From Runella sp. CRIBMP (GTDB lineage: Bacteria; Bacteroidota; Bacteroidia; Cytophagales; Spirosomataceae): a stretch of DNA of 64,000 bases. The DNA lies in the NCBI RefSeq assembly GCF_009905605.1, contig NZ_JAAAKZ010000010.1, positions 124,001 to 188,000 on the forward strand, given 5' to 3'. The notes beneath the pieces are model-generated. The model saw nothing but the letters and a program-made list of their open reading frames with translations, was not told the origin of the DNA and searched no databases. Every line of letters starts with the position of its first letter. Within the stretch, counting starts at the first letter, position 1. The position numbers and the translations under genes are program-made. Shown in pieces: positions 1-8,109 of this stretch.

Positions 1-196
1 CTAATTTTCCTTCCTTTGTTTGAGCAAGAAGAATTAAAGGTATAGGCAAACCATTTAAGATACTGTCAATTAAAAATGCTTTTTCATCAACAGTCCAAAC
101 AAGTTTCCTCTGATATTTTCTATTGACCAAAAATATTCCTTCCGTATAATTTCTATACGCTTCTTGAATACTCATTCCTCTCGGTGTAATACTCAT
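1..196 (-). CDS. DUF262-domain protein, N-terminal fragment (runs off left edge)
   Basis: Only the first 65 or so residues are visible because the frame runs leftwards out of the window. The ATG (194-196) opens MSITPRGMSIQEAYRNY, followed by NRKYQRKLVW and then FLIDSILNGLPIPLILL. This R-x-YQR-x-x-VW ... LIDSIL-x-G-x-PIP arrangement is the usual start of the DUF262 fold, a ParB-like NTPase/nuclease domain found in GmrSD-type modification-dependent restriction enzymes, BrxU and many uncharacterised proteins. Whether a DUF1524 HNH nuclease domain follows cannot be seen. The gene is AT-richer than the cluster to its right. The family call is firm; a defence role is inference. Confidence 0.8.
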   Translation of the reverse strand, partial: MSITPRGMSIQEAYRNYTEGIFLVNRKYQRKLVWTVDEKAFLIDSILNGLPIPLILLAQTKEGKL

Positions 197-378
197 ATAT
201 TTCGATTTTTTTATTGTTTACTTGTGCCTAACATCTGCATGTCGCTAAATAGTTAAGTCAACTAAGGGACTTATCGTTTTCTGCCTTGCTTTATTAGTGA
301 CACTGTAAATAGCATATATTTTGTAGTACTGTCAAGCGGTTATCGAAAAACTTATCCAGCGCCCCCCCCAAACAATAA

Positions 379-403
379 AAGCGCGAGGCAAAACCCCGCG
401 CTT
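379..403 (-). terminator. Rho-independent terminator of the carbohydrate cluster
   Basis: AAGCGCG (379-385) pairs with CGCGCTT (397-403), extended inward by GG/CC across one mismatch, with a CAAAA loop. On the minus strand the stem is followed by TTTATTGTTT. It lies about 20 nt after the stop codon of the dehydrogenase gene and separates the cluster from the DUF262 gene. Confidence 0.75.
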
Positions 404-425
404 CGTGTATAAAGAGGAAATGAAA

Positions 426-1586
426 CTACCCAATCGCCTCAGCACCCGTATCTTTCCAGCTTCGCGAATTGGCTGATTCAATGACCGCTTCGCATACTTT
501 TTGGGTTTGGAGCGCGTCTCTGAACGTGGGGCCGCAAGGCTCGCCCGTTTCGAGGCTTTTGAGGAAATCGGCCACTTGGTGAATGAAGCTGTGCTCGTAG
601 CCGATGCCGCAGCCCGGAATCCACCAACGGTTCATGTACGGTTGGTCGCCGTCGGTCACGTGGATAGAGCGCCAGCCGCGCACGATAGATTCGTCGCTGT
701 GGTCAAAATATTCGAGGCGGTTCAGGTCGTGCAGATCCCAGCGGATAGACGCGTGCTCACCGTTGATTTCAAAGGTATAGAGGGCTTTGTGGCCACGAGC
801 ATAGCGCGTAGACTCAAAAAGCCCCAGTGAACCGTTGGCAAAATGGCAATGGAAAAGGCAGGCATCGTCGATACCCACGGGCTGTACTTTACCCGTGATT
901 TGGTGCATACGCTCTTTCACGAAGGTTTCGGTCATGGCCGATACGTCGGTAATGGCACCATTGAGCCACATGGCGGTATCAATACAGTGCGCCAATAAGT
1001 CGCCCGTTACGCCCGAACCAGCCGAATCTACATCCATGCGCCACAGGCCCGTTCCGCCCTGCGGCAGGTCGGCGTTGATGGTCCAGTCTTGGAGGAAGTT
1101 GGCGCGGTAGTGAAATATCTTGCCCAGCTTGCCCGAATCCACGATTTGCTTCGCCAAAGTCACGGCGGGTATGCGGCGGTAGTTGTACCAAACGGTGGTT
1201 TTCACGCCCGCTTTTTCGGCGGCTTCCACCATCGTTTCACCTTCGGCCAGGGTGCGCGCCAGTGGTTTTTCGCACAGAATCATCTTACCCGCAGCGGCAG
1301 CGGCCAAAGCGATTTCGGCGTGGCTGTCGTTGGGCGTACAGATGTCGATGGCGTCAATATCATCGCGGGCCACGAGTGCTTTCCAATCCGTTTCGTAAGA
1401 TTCGAAGCCCCATTGTTCGGCAAACGCCTTTACCTTCTCGGCGTTGCGCGAGCAAACCGCCTTCAATACGGGATGATATTCTAATTCAGGAAAAAAATTT
1501 GCAATTCGGTTATATCCATTGGAGTGCGTACGGCCCATCAAACCCGTTCCTACCAATCCAATGCGTATTTGTTTTTTTTGTGCCAT
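426..1586 (-). CDS. Gfo/Idh/MocA family NAD(P)-dependent oxidoreductase
   Basis: Predicted cytoplasmic sugar or cyclitol dehydrogenase of 386 residues, usual length for the family. The N-terminal Rossmann fold shows G13-T-G15-L-M-G18 ([10 protein letters not shown]), then CTPN (83-86) and the diagnostic EKP (106-108). The C-terminal substrate domain carries GDLLAHCID with D197, H200 and D203, placed like the catalytic Asp/His of inositol dehydrogenase and related enzymes. It is the last gene of a nine-gene minus-strand cluster, 94 nt after a TIM-barrel isomerase gene, and is followed by a terminator. Family members paired with DUF1080 proteins and TIM-barrel isomerases oxidise sugar hydroxyls, often at C3. 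Substrate and cofactor preference cannot be read from sequence. Confidence 0.93.
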   Translation of the reverse strand: MAQKKQIRIGLVGTGLMGRTHSNGYNRIANFFPELEYHPVLKAVCSRNAEKVKAFAEQWGFESYETDWKALVARDDIDAIDICTPNDSHAEIALAAAAAGKMILCEKPLARTLAEGETMVEAAEKAGVKTTVWYNYRRIPAVTLAKQIVDSGKLGKIFHYRANFLQDWTINADLPQGGTGLWRMDVDSAGSGVTGDLLAHCIDTAMWLNGAITDVSAMTETFVKERMHQITGKVQPVGIDDACLFHCHFANGSLGLFESTRYARGHKALYTFEINGEHASIRWDLHDLNRLEYFDHSDESIVRGWRSIHVTDGDQPYMNRWWIPGCGIGYEHSFIHQVADFLKSLETGEPCGPTFRDALQTQKVCEAVIESANSRSWKDTGAEAIG

Positions 1587-1638
1587 TTTTCTTTAAGTTG
1601 TTAAGGGTTAACAAATTACAAAGCTACACTTCGAAAGA

Positions 1639-1671
1639 AGACGTGGAAAGTTTTTGAAACTTCCCACGTCT
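1639..1671. repeat. Intergenic palindrome with ACGTGG arms
   Basis: AGACGTGG (1639-1646) pairs with CCACGTCT (1664-1671); after one mismatch AAGTTT pairs with AAACTT around a TTG loop. It fills the 94-nt gap between two cluster genes. It may trim or partly terminate the transcript, and its form resembles dispersed palindromic repeats. Confidence 0.6.
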
Positions 1672-1680
1672 ATAAATTTC

Positions 1681-2715
1681 TTATGCTTCGTACCAGCCGT
1701 GTGCCTTACGCACGTTGATCATCGTAGCCAGAATGTCATTCCAAGTTTGTTGCTTGGTCATCACCTCGTTGGCAAACATACAGCCATCCCAGCAAATGTG
1801 CTTGAAGGCTTTGGTAAGCTCACCACTTTCGTCGCGGAGCCAAAGTCCAGCGTCATGCACTACGTCCAATTTTCCGTTGGGGTCAGTGGCCAAGCAGTGG
1901 CGACCCGTTTTATCGTGTGAGCCTGTTCCGTGTACGGTTCCGTCGTTTTGAGCCACGTGGAAATCAATCGTCCAAGGACGAAGCGCTGCGGTCAATTTCT
2001 TCAACCCGTCTAAGAATGTTTGGCGGTCGCCCCACTGAAAATCTTCGGGCAGGATGCGGTGTTCGGGGGCATTGTAGCCCAACAGATATAACGTGGTGTG
2101 CGACATATCAGCTTGGAAACCGATATTTTTACGGTCTACGGCTTCGAGGGTTTCGAGCATGTATTTCCAGCTGTGCATTCCGCCCCAGCAGATTTCACCT
2201 TCGGCGGCCAAACGCTCGCCAAAGTCGGCGGCTACGTCGGCCGCTTCGCGAAATGTTTGGGCAATGAGTTTGGTGTTGCCCGCAGGGTCAGCGGCCCAGT
2301 CGTGGGGACTGCTTGCCGAGTCGATACGGACGATACCGTTGGGACGAATGCCCATTTCGCGCAGTTTTTGGCCGATGTGACAGCTTTTACGCACCATTTC
2401 TACAAATTCGGCACGTTGCTCTTTGGTACCCATGGCAGGGCCGCCCCAAATAGGAGCCACCAAACTACCGATTTCGAGGCCGTGTGCGGCTACTTTTTCG
2501 GCCAACCGTTTGATGCCATCGTCCGAAATATCAAGGTCGTAATGAGGATCAAAAAGTCCAAGGTCAACTCCATCAAATTTAACACCGCCCACTTCCGCCG
2601 CAGCGGTCATTTCCAGCATGGTATCAAGTGAAATCGGCGGTTCGGAATCGGGGCCTTTTCCTACAATACCCGGCCAAGTGGCATTGTGGAGTTTAGGATA
2701 ATTATTTTCGGGCAT
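1681..2715 (-). CDS. Sugar phosphate isomerase/epimerase-like TIM-barrel protein
   Basis: A 344-residue protein of the xylose-isomerase-like (AP endonuclease 2) TIM-barrel superfamily, without a signal peptide, so cytoplasmic. Candidate metal ligands on successive strands are E174 (GEICWGG), D203 and H206 (FQADMSH) and H253 (DFHVAQNDG). It is longer than its two smaller relatives in the same cluster (275 and 283 residues), with an extra histidine-rich loop around 262-273 ([13 protein letters not shown]). Start is the ATG at 2715 ([10 protein letters not shown]). It lies between the cupin gene and the dehydrogenase gene. Predicted to isomerise or epimerise a (keto-)sugar made by the cluster; the exact substrate is unknown. 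Confidence 0.88.
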   Translation of the reverse strand: MPENNYPKLHNATWPGIVGKGPDSEPPISLDTMLEMTAAAEVGGVKFDGVDLGLFDPHYDLDISDDGIKRLAEKVAAHGLEIGSLVAPIWGGPAMGTKEQRAEFVEMVRKSCHIGQKLREMGIRPNGIVRIDSASSPHDWAADPAGNTKLIAQTFREAADVAADFGERLAAEGEICWGGMHSWKYMLETLEAVDRKNIGFQADMSHTTLYLLGYNAPEHRILPEDFQWGDRQTFLDGLKKLTAALRPWTIDFHVAQNDGTVHGTGSHDKTGRHCLATDPNGKLDVVHDAGLWLRDESGELTKAFKHICWDGCMFANEVMTKQQTWNDILATMINVRKAHGWYEA

Positions 2716-2766
2716 GTTGATAAAAGTATTAAAGGTTAATAGTTAAGTGTTGTCTGAATATCTGTC

Positions 2767-2802
2767 AACCACGGCAAGGTCTGTTTAGTCCTTGCCGTGG
2801 TT
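2767..2802 (-). terminator. Strong intra-operon hairpin after the cupin gene
   Basis: A perfect 13-bp stem, AACCACGGCAAGG (2767-2779) with CCTTGCCGTGGTT (2790-2802), around a 10-nt loop. It begins 4 nt after the cupin stop codon on the minus strand. No U-tract follows, so mRNA 3'-end stabilisation or partial termination is more likely than full termination. Confidence 0.6.
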
Positions 2803-2806
2803 AGGA

Positions 2807-4021
2807 TTAGAGTACTAAATCAGGGTTGTTGGGACCAAAGTGTTTTAGAATCACGATTGGGTCGTTAGCCGACGGATTGCTGATTACAACCCCTTCTTTT
2901 GCCGCTGCTTCGCTCACAAAAAACTCATCGTTGGTCAATTGTCCGTACCGAATCAACGCGGGAGTTTCGATGTCCCACACGCCAAATTTGCCGTGGCCTT
3001 GCATCACAATCATACCATACGCTGCCGCGTCTTTGATGGTCACGGTGGCGCCGGGCATGACGGTGAGTTCTTTGGCACTGTATGCAGCGGATTTATAACA
3101 AATCCAGTTTTCTACGTATCCTTGTGCTTGCATATCTTCCAACGGCCGTACGGGCTTAGGCATCATAAAGTGGTTGGCGGCAAAATTGGGGTCAACATTG
3201 GCTTCCCAGTCAATCACCGAAACCAACTCGTCATAATCACCTACCTTGTCTTGTGGCGTGCCATTCCAAAGCAACTCTTCTGGCACAATTGCCTCATTGA
3301 CAAGGCTTTGATACATTGCAAAAATATCGGATGCTTTTTGTGGCTCGTAGGTGCACAAGCTGCCTGGCGCGTGCAAAATACCTGGGGGCACGTCCCAGCC
3401 TGTGCCTGGTTCTAATTTATAAGCTGACGAAAAATTGGTAATTTTGTTGTCACCTTTGTTGAAGTCCATCAAGCATTGCTTGATTTGTTCTTTGGTTGTA
3501 CCCGGAGTAATTCCGAAGAATGTATAGGGGAAATCACCACCGTGGTTGTTGAGTTGGGGAGGGAAATAATAGGCTTCGGGTTTTCCATTTTGCCCTACCA
3601 AAGCCGCCTTTTCATCGTTATGGTGAATGTGGTGCGGCAGGGGGCCCATGTTGTCAAAAAACTTAGAATACATGGGCCAGCTTTTGTACTCATCCCACAG
3701 ACGGTCACCGATGATTTCGCCTTTCAGCTCGTCGATAACGTCTTTCAATAACAATTGTTCGGTTGTATCTCCGTCCTGAAAAACCACTTTGCTCAAGCCT
3801 TCGTGCTCGCCCGTCAACGGACCGTTTTTAGCTGGCGTGGTTGACGACAGCCAACGCTCGTCGATACCGCCGCGCACACCACCCAACACATAATAATCGT
3901 CGGGGTGTAATTTAATTCTTCGTCCGGGTACGCAAAAAGAGCGCGGTACCCATGTAGGGGCTAAGCGTAAAATCCCTTTTCCTTGTTCTAAGGCTTTTGC
4001 TGCTAAACTTACATTTGCCAT
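2807..4021 (-). CDS. Cupin-fold sugar isomerase-like protein (mannose-6-phosphate isomerase type)
   Basis: About 404 residues if started at the ATG at 4021 (MANVSLAAKAL). A GTG eight codons upstream (4045) is possible, but the ATG gives the cleaner start. Metal-binding pattern of class I phosphomannose isomerase-like cupins: PHHIHHND (H130, H131, H133, H134), GKPEAYYF (E149) and PPGILHAPG (H217). A second cupin half fills the C-terminus, including the stretch ending VILKHFGPNNPDLVL. No signal peptide. It sits inside the carbohydrate cluster, between the DUF4432 gene and a TIM-barrel isomerase gene. The KPE plus histidine pattern supports a Zn- or Fe-dependent isomerase or lyase acting on a sugar; the substrate is not known. 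Confidence 0.8.
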   Translation of the reverse strand: MANVSLAAKALEQGKGILRLAPTWVPRSFCVPGRRIKLHPDDYYVLGGVRGGIDERWLSSTTPAKNGPLTGEHEGLSKVVFQDGDTTEQLLLKDVIDELKGEIIGDRLWDEYKSWPMYSKFFDNMGPLPHHIHHNDEKAALVGQNGKPEAYYFPPQLNNHGGDFPYTFFGITPGTTKEQIKQCLMDFNKGDNKITNFSSAYKLEPGTGWDVPPGILHAPGSLCTYEPQKASDIFAMYQSLVNEAIVPEELLWNGTPQDKVGDYDELVSVIDWEANVDPNFAANHFMMPKPVRPLEDMQAQGYVENWICYKSAAYSAKELTVMPGATVTIKDAAAYGMIVMQGHGKFGVWDIETPALIRYGQLTNDEFFVSEAAAKEGVVISNPSANDPIVILKHFGPNNPDLVL

Positions 4022-4094
4022 TTTCTGTATAAAGTGCTCGTGCACAATTTAATAGTTGATTGTTGTTCGTTATTATTTTATTTGCAGAAACAGG

Positions 4095-5135
4095 TTACAA
4101 TGTCAAAACCTCTATTTCCAAATCATACGTGCGGCGTTCGCCAGGAGCCAACTGAATGAGCGTATTTTGTGCTCTGGCCGTTGCCTGTCCGATGGGCGGG
4201 TTGGTGCCTGGCTCGATACCAGTCACGTATTCGCCTTTACCCCAATGCTGCCAATTGGTCATCCAGGGCAGTTGATTTTTCTGAAAACGTATCGCTAATT
4301 CAATACCTAGGGAAGCGTTACGTATTCCACAATGGCACCGACCCGCATCATCGGCGTCAATATCAATAAAGGCTGCTTCTTCTCCTCCTCCATTGTGCGC
4401 TTCCAGCGGAGCAGGGCAGGTTTTAAAATCATTTCCTTCTCTGAAAATCGGGTTGTTGGGGTCACCATCACGCGATTTCCACGCGCCTTCCCACACAATT
4501 TCGGCACCTTCATCTACCAGCGGCCAGCCCAAATTGCAGTGGTACAGCATCATGTGCGGGGTGGTGGTATTGGCGCGGTTAATCACTTCATCATGGATGC
4601 GAATTTTGGCCTCGCCGAGGGTTCCCGAAATGGTTCTCCGTAGTTCCAAAATAGGCCCAAAGACCTGCGTTTGCTTGATAATTCCCGTAATACTCATCTC
4701 CATTTTGCCAGCAACAGGGTCGGGCTGGATGATGGATTCAATTTCGGCGGGAATGTTACTCACCAAGCCGTGTAATCCTCGTTCACCGTATACATCTGAC
4801 TCAGGCCCACCCACGTGCGATAGTCCACAGGTTGTTATCAATCCCCCACCAAAAGTCCGAATCCAGTCAATCCCCTTGCCCGAAAAGGGCTGCGGGGGCA
4901 TGACCCCTGCATGGCTCAACCATGCCAAACTATGCTGATTATAGAATGCATCAGCAATGTCCATGGCGCGGTCAATGACGACTTTGTAGCGCAGTCCGGT
5001 ACCTGTATTTATCCACGCAATGCGCGTTCCTCTACCCAGACCATTGTCGATGATGGACGTCTCAATCCCTCCCAATTGTGCCGCATTCGATAGTTTATTC
5101 GTCCAGGGCTGAGTCGTTATTTCTTTACCGTCCAT
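4095..5135 (-). CDS. DUF4432 family protein (aldose 1-epimerase-like fold)
   Basis: 346 residues from ATG 5135 (MDGKEITTQPW); a TTG three codons upstream is less likely. The sequence has galactose-mutarotase-like beta-supersandwich landmarks: YKVVIDRAMDIADA near 50-63, GLHG near 120-123 and the strand MMLYHCNLGWPLVDEG with a candidate catalytic His at 199. DUF4432 proteins are relatives of aldose 1-epimerase and interconvert or bind sugar anomers. No signal peptide. Its place between the alpha/beta hydrolase and cupin genes fits a role in presenting the correct anomer to a downstream isomerase. That role is inference; the family call is from sequence. Confidence 0.83.
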   Translation of the reverse strand: MDGKEITTQPWTNKLSNAAQLGGIETSIIDNGLGRGTRIAWINTGTGLRYKVVIDRAMDIADAFYNQHSLAWLSHAGVMPPQPFSGKGIDWIRTFGGGLITTCGLSHVGGPESDVYGERGLHGLVSNIPAEIESIIQPDPVAGKMEMSITGIIKQTQVFGPILELRRTISGTLGEAKIRIHDEVINRANTTTPHMMLYHCNLGWPLVDEGAEIVWEGAWKSRDGDPNNPIFREGNDFKTCPAPLEAHNGGGEEAAFIDIDADDAGRCHCGIRNASLGIELAIRFQKNQLPWMTNWQHWGKGEYVTGIEPGTNPPIGQATARAQNTLIQLAPGERRTYDLEIEVLTL

Positions 5136-5239
5136 AAAAATCAATTGTCAGTCACATCGTCGGTCAAAAAAGGCAAAAGCCCCTTAAAACCTATTTTTAA
5201 TGTATTTTTTGCTTAAAAATTATGCATTTATTTATCCAA

Positions 5240-6049
5240 TCAGTGGGCCAACAACCAATTTTTAACCCTTGGATTAAAGTCTTCCAATTGCTCAAAATGG
5301 AAAATATGGCCAGCCCTTTCGTACAGAAATAAATCGGAGTTTGGAATAGCACCCGCCACTTCGTTGGCCATCCATACGGGCGTAAAAATATCTTCCTTGC
5401 CCCCAATGATGAGCGCTGGCTGGGTTAGGCTAGGTAGCTCCGCTAAGGCGTTGTGAGCAATACACGCCGCCGCCTGTCCTTCCAACCCATGAAGGGGCTG
5501 AGGAAACGGGTCGATTGCGGCTTGATTGCGGCCTGCTTCCAGTTCAGCCGCTGTTTGCTCATTGTCCCAAGAGTCTTTGGAATAAATCAATTGTTGGATG
5601 TATAAGCTGAATTCTTCGGGCCTAAATCGTGCTTTGCAGTGCATCATGTGTTGAAAAATCGCTTTGGCGGCATTGTCGCAACGCGCCCAAGGACACATCA
5701 ACACCAACGAGCGTACTTTTTTAGGGTGACGAATTGCCAACTGTTGCGCAATGGTGCTACCCATAGAGCAACCCACAACTCGAACATTTTCCAGTTGAAG
5801 GGCATCCAATAGCCCGGCATAATCATCGGCCATCTGCTCGGTAGAATAGGGTCCCACAGGCTTATCCGACTGGCCCACACCTCGATTATCACCAATAATG
5901 CACCGAAAATCATTTTGCCAATACGACGCATGAGGTTCCCACACGCCGCCAGGTGCCGTGATTCCCATGATGAGCAGCAGCGGCTCGGCCGAACTTAGGC
6001 CGCGTTCTTCATAGTAAAAATTGATTCCGTTGGTCTGAACAAAAGGCAT
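5240..6049 (-). CDS. Alpha/beta hydrolase
   Basis: 269 residues, the usual single-domain length. Catalytic triad is visible: nucleophile S95 in the elbow GCSMGS (93-98), D220 in GGKEDIF and H248 in AGHIFHF. The oxyanion region is LLLIMGITAPGG (about 24-35) and the conserved GDNRGVGQSD follows (53-62). The pattern is that of 3-oxoadipate enol-lactonase and haloalkane-dehalogenase-like hydrolases. No signal peptide. Within the sugar cluster it could open a lactone made when a sugar is oxidised at C1, or remove an ester group; neither is shown. Gaps to neighbours are about 95-105 nt, wider than elsewhere in the cluster. Confidence 0.88.
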   Translation of the reverse strand: MPFVQTNGINFYYEERGLSSAEPLLLIMGITAPGGVWEPHASYWQNDFRCIIGDNRGVGQSDKPVGPYSTEQMADDYAGLLDALQLENVRVVGCSMGSTIAQQLAIRHPKKVRSLVLMCPWARCDNAAKAIFQHMMHCKARFRPEEFSLYIQQLIYSKDSWDNEQTAAELEAGRNQAAIDPFPQPLHGLEGQAAACIAHNALAELPSLTQPALIIGGKEDIFTPVWMANEVAGAIPNSDLFLYERAGHIFHFEQLEDFNPRVKNWLLAH

Positions 6050-6143
6050 AAGAGGAACTGATAAACATTAAACCGAAAAATGTGAAACCGTCCAGGCGGT
6101 TGAAACCCAAAAACTATTACCTAAATACCGTGGACCGCATTAC

Positions 6144-6971
6144 TTATTTTAAGCCTGGAATTAATTCATTCTGAATCCAACGTCCATCGTGTAAAGTCAC
6201 AAAATCGGGATCTTCCAGCGCCTCAACGCCCTCGTCTTCGCAGATTATCCAACCGCCGTAATTGGTATCTTTCAACCATTGGGTAATGGATAACAGGTCT
6301 ACTTTTCCTTTGCCCATCAACGCAAATTCTGGATTGCCATCCCAATCTTTGTAATGCACGTGATTGATTAAGGATGCATACTCTTTCATCTTTTCGAGCG
6401 GGTCCATACCGCCGTTGATGATGTGGCCCACGTCGGGCGTCCAGCCCGTCACGGTCGTATCCAACGACTCCAGTACCACTTTATAATCTTCTTCGGTACG
6501 AATAATAGAAGTATGCGGAGAATTTGGGTGAAAACTACAAGGCACGCCTTTCTCTTTGGCTCGGGCCGAAACCGTATTTACAATATTGACCAAACTGCGA
6601 CGACGCGCTTCCAAATCATGCCGACCCGTAGGGATTTGGACGGTGTTGAGTATTGCTCCCGGAAAACGCTCCAACAAACTGATGGCATTGTTGGCAATCA
6701 GACGTTCGTTGTGGGTTTCTTCGGTTCCGTTCCATTCCAGCGCCAAGGCTACGGCAGCCAATTCGATGCCCTGTTCTTTCAATTTAGCTTCCAAGCGGTC
6801 GGGGTCAACTAGCTCGCCCATCCACGTAAAAATGGGCTGAATCCCCGTAAAGCCCGCCTGGGCAATGATTTCAATCATGTGGCCCAAACGCCCCTGATGC
6901 GTAGTGCCATTGCCGCTCATAAACCAGGTATAAACCTCTGAGCCAAAGCGAAAAGGAAGTTTTTCTGACAT
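6144..6971 (-). CDS. Sugar phosphate isomerase/epimerase (TIM barrel)
   Basis: 275 residues, xylose-isomerase-like TIM-barrel superfamily. Candidate metal and substrate ligands in strand order: H148 (SFHPNSPH), D180 and H183 (PDVGHIINGG), H204/H206 (NHVHYKDWDG) and E245 (IICEDEG). This is the pattern of IolE/IolH-type and other sugar-acid or inosose-type isomerases and dehydratases, and the HVHYKDWDG strand resembles inosose dehydratase relatives. No signal peptide. Start MSEKLPFRFGSEV at 6971. It follows the ThuA-like gene by 37 nt and precedes the hydrolase gene. Exact reaction unknown. Confidence 0.88.
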   Translation of the reverse strand: MSEKLPFRFGSEVYTWFMSGNGTTHQGRLGHMIEIIAQAGFTGIQPIFTWMGELVDPDRLEAKLKEQGIELAAVALALEWNGTEETHNERLIANNAISLLERFPGAILNTVQIPTGRHDLEARRRSLVNIVNTVSARAKEKGVPCSFHPNSPHTSIIRTEEDYKVVLESLDTTVTGWTPDVGHIINGGMDPLEKMKEYASLINHVHYKDWDGNPEFALMGKGKVDLLSITQWLKDTNYGGWIICEDEGVEALEDPDFVTLHDGRWIQNELIPGLK

Positions 6972-7008
6972 ATTTGTTGTAATACTTTAGTAACTAAATG
7001 ATGTGATT

Positions 7009-8073
7009 TTATTTCTTCTTTACGACTTCGCCAGGCATAATCAACGAATCCCAGCCCGCCAAATCGGCAGGCTTGACGTTGGCTTTATACCCATTGAAAT
7101 TGAACGTGGTTGGCTTGTACGGCCCTACAAAATCAATATTATTGTTGGCTTTGATTTGTTTTTCCATACCTAGCGCCCAAAAAGCAGCATTCAGGGCCAT
7201 ACGGCGAAAACCTTCGCTCAGTAAGTCTTCCGAAGCACCGTGGGTAGTGGCAAAAACCCGCCCCGATGGTCCTGAGTCGATGGAATAGGTACGTATCCAC
7301 GCCACAGGCAGGAGCTCTTTGGTTTTGTCTGGCTCCGCATCGGCCGTCATGCCGTTCAGAACCTGTCCGCGTGCAATCACCGTGGCGTTTTTCGGGTAAG
7401 CCGTATAGCCTCCCGATTGCGCCAGCATGTCTTTCACACCCCGCAAAATCGGGTGTTCTTTTTGTGCTTCTTCGGGAATTAGTTTCGAGGCCTGTTTGTG
7501 GTTGGTGCCGTAGTGCGAAACCCAAGTTTCACCCAATACTAACTCACCAAAACCATCTTTCCACTCACTTTTTTCGCCTTTATAATCCCACGAATAATGC
7601 CCCCATTTGGCATTTCCTTTATTGCTAAAAGCATGCGTGGCGGTACGAAAAGCAACAATAGGACCACCTCGCCGGATGTATTTATCGAAGTGTTGCATTT
7701 CTTCGTCCCCGAAGTTGGAGAAGCGGGTAAACAACACCATCAAATCCGCTTTATCCAATACATCCAGTCCTTTCAGGTTGGAACTGCCCGGCAAAATAAA
7801 ACCGTTGTCGTCGAGGCCAAAAACCACCGTACACGTAAACCCGTAGCGTTTGGCCAAAATTCGGGCCAGTGCTGGCAAAGATTCTTCGCTCCGGTATTCG
7901 TGATCAGACGTAATAAAAACGATGTTTTTTCCGCGTCCAGGCCCTTTTTCGCCTTTGTAAACAATGCGATATTTGTTTACATCTTCCTGAGATGCTGTTT
8001 TTTTGACGGGCGTAAACCCGACAGTAAAAAAAACAATACTGCACAACAGTATTAAATGCTTTCTGTTTTTCAT
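7009..8073 (-). CDS. Exported ThuA-like domain protein
   Basis: 354 residues with an N-terminal signal peptide (MKNRKHLILLCSIVFFTVGF), so predicted periplasmic. The body has ThuA / class I glutamine amidotransferase-like features: NIVFITSDHEYRSEE (about 50-64), a Rossmann-like DLMVLFTRFSNFGDEE, YIRRGGPIVAFRTATHAF, and the late ATTHGASEDLLSEGFRR. ThuA proteins are tied to trehalose and other disaccharide use in rhizobia and are frequent beside DUF1080 and Gfo/Idh/MocA proteins in Bacteroidota and Planctomycetes. Enzymatic activity in the family is poorly defined. It lies 36 nt after the epimerase gene, in the same cluster. Confidence 0.85.
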   Translation of the reverse strand: MKNRKHLILLCSIVFFTVGFTPVKKTASQEDVNKYRIVYKGEKGPGRGKNIVFITSDHEYRSEESLPALARILAKRYGFTCTVVFGLDDNGFILPGSSNLKGLDVLDKADLMVLFTRFSNFGDEEMQHFDKYIRRGGPIVAFRTATHAFSNKGNAKWGHYSWDYKGEKSEWKDGFGELVLGETWVSHYGTNHKQASKLIPEEAQKEHPILRGVKDMLAQSGGYTAYPKNATVIARGQVLNGMTADAEPDKTKELLPVAWIRTYSIDSGPSGRVFATTHGASEDLLSEGFRRMALNAAFWALGMEKQIKANNNIDFVGPYKPTTFNFNGYKANVKPADLAGWDSLIMPGEVVKKK

Positions 8074-8109
8074 AAAAGTGTAGAAATAAGGGTCAGATGC
8101 TCATCAAAA

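Noticed and set aside
360-370. Run of eight C
   Set aside because: Homopolymer with no partner; could only matter for sequencing accuracy.
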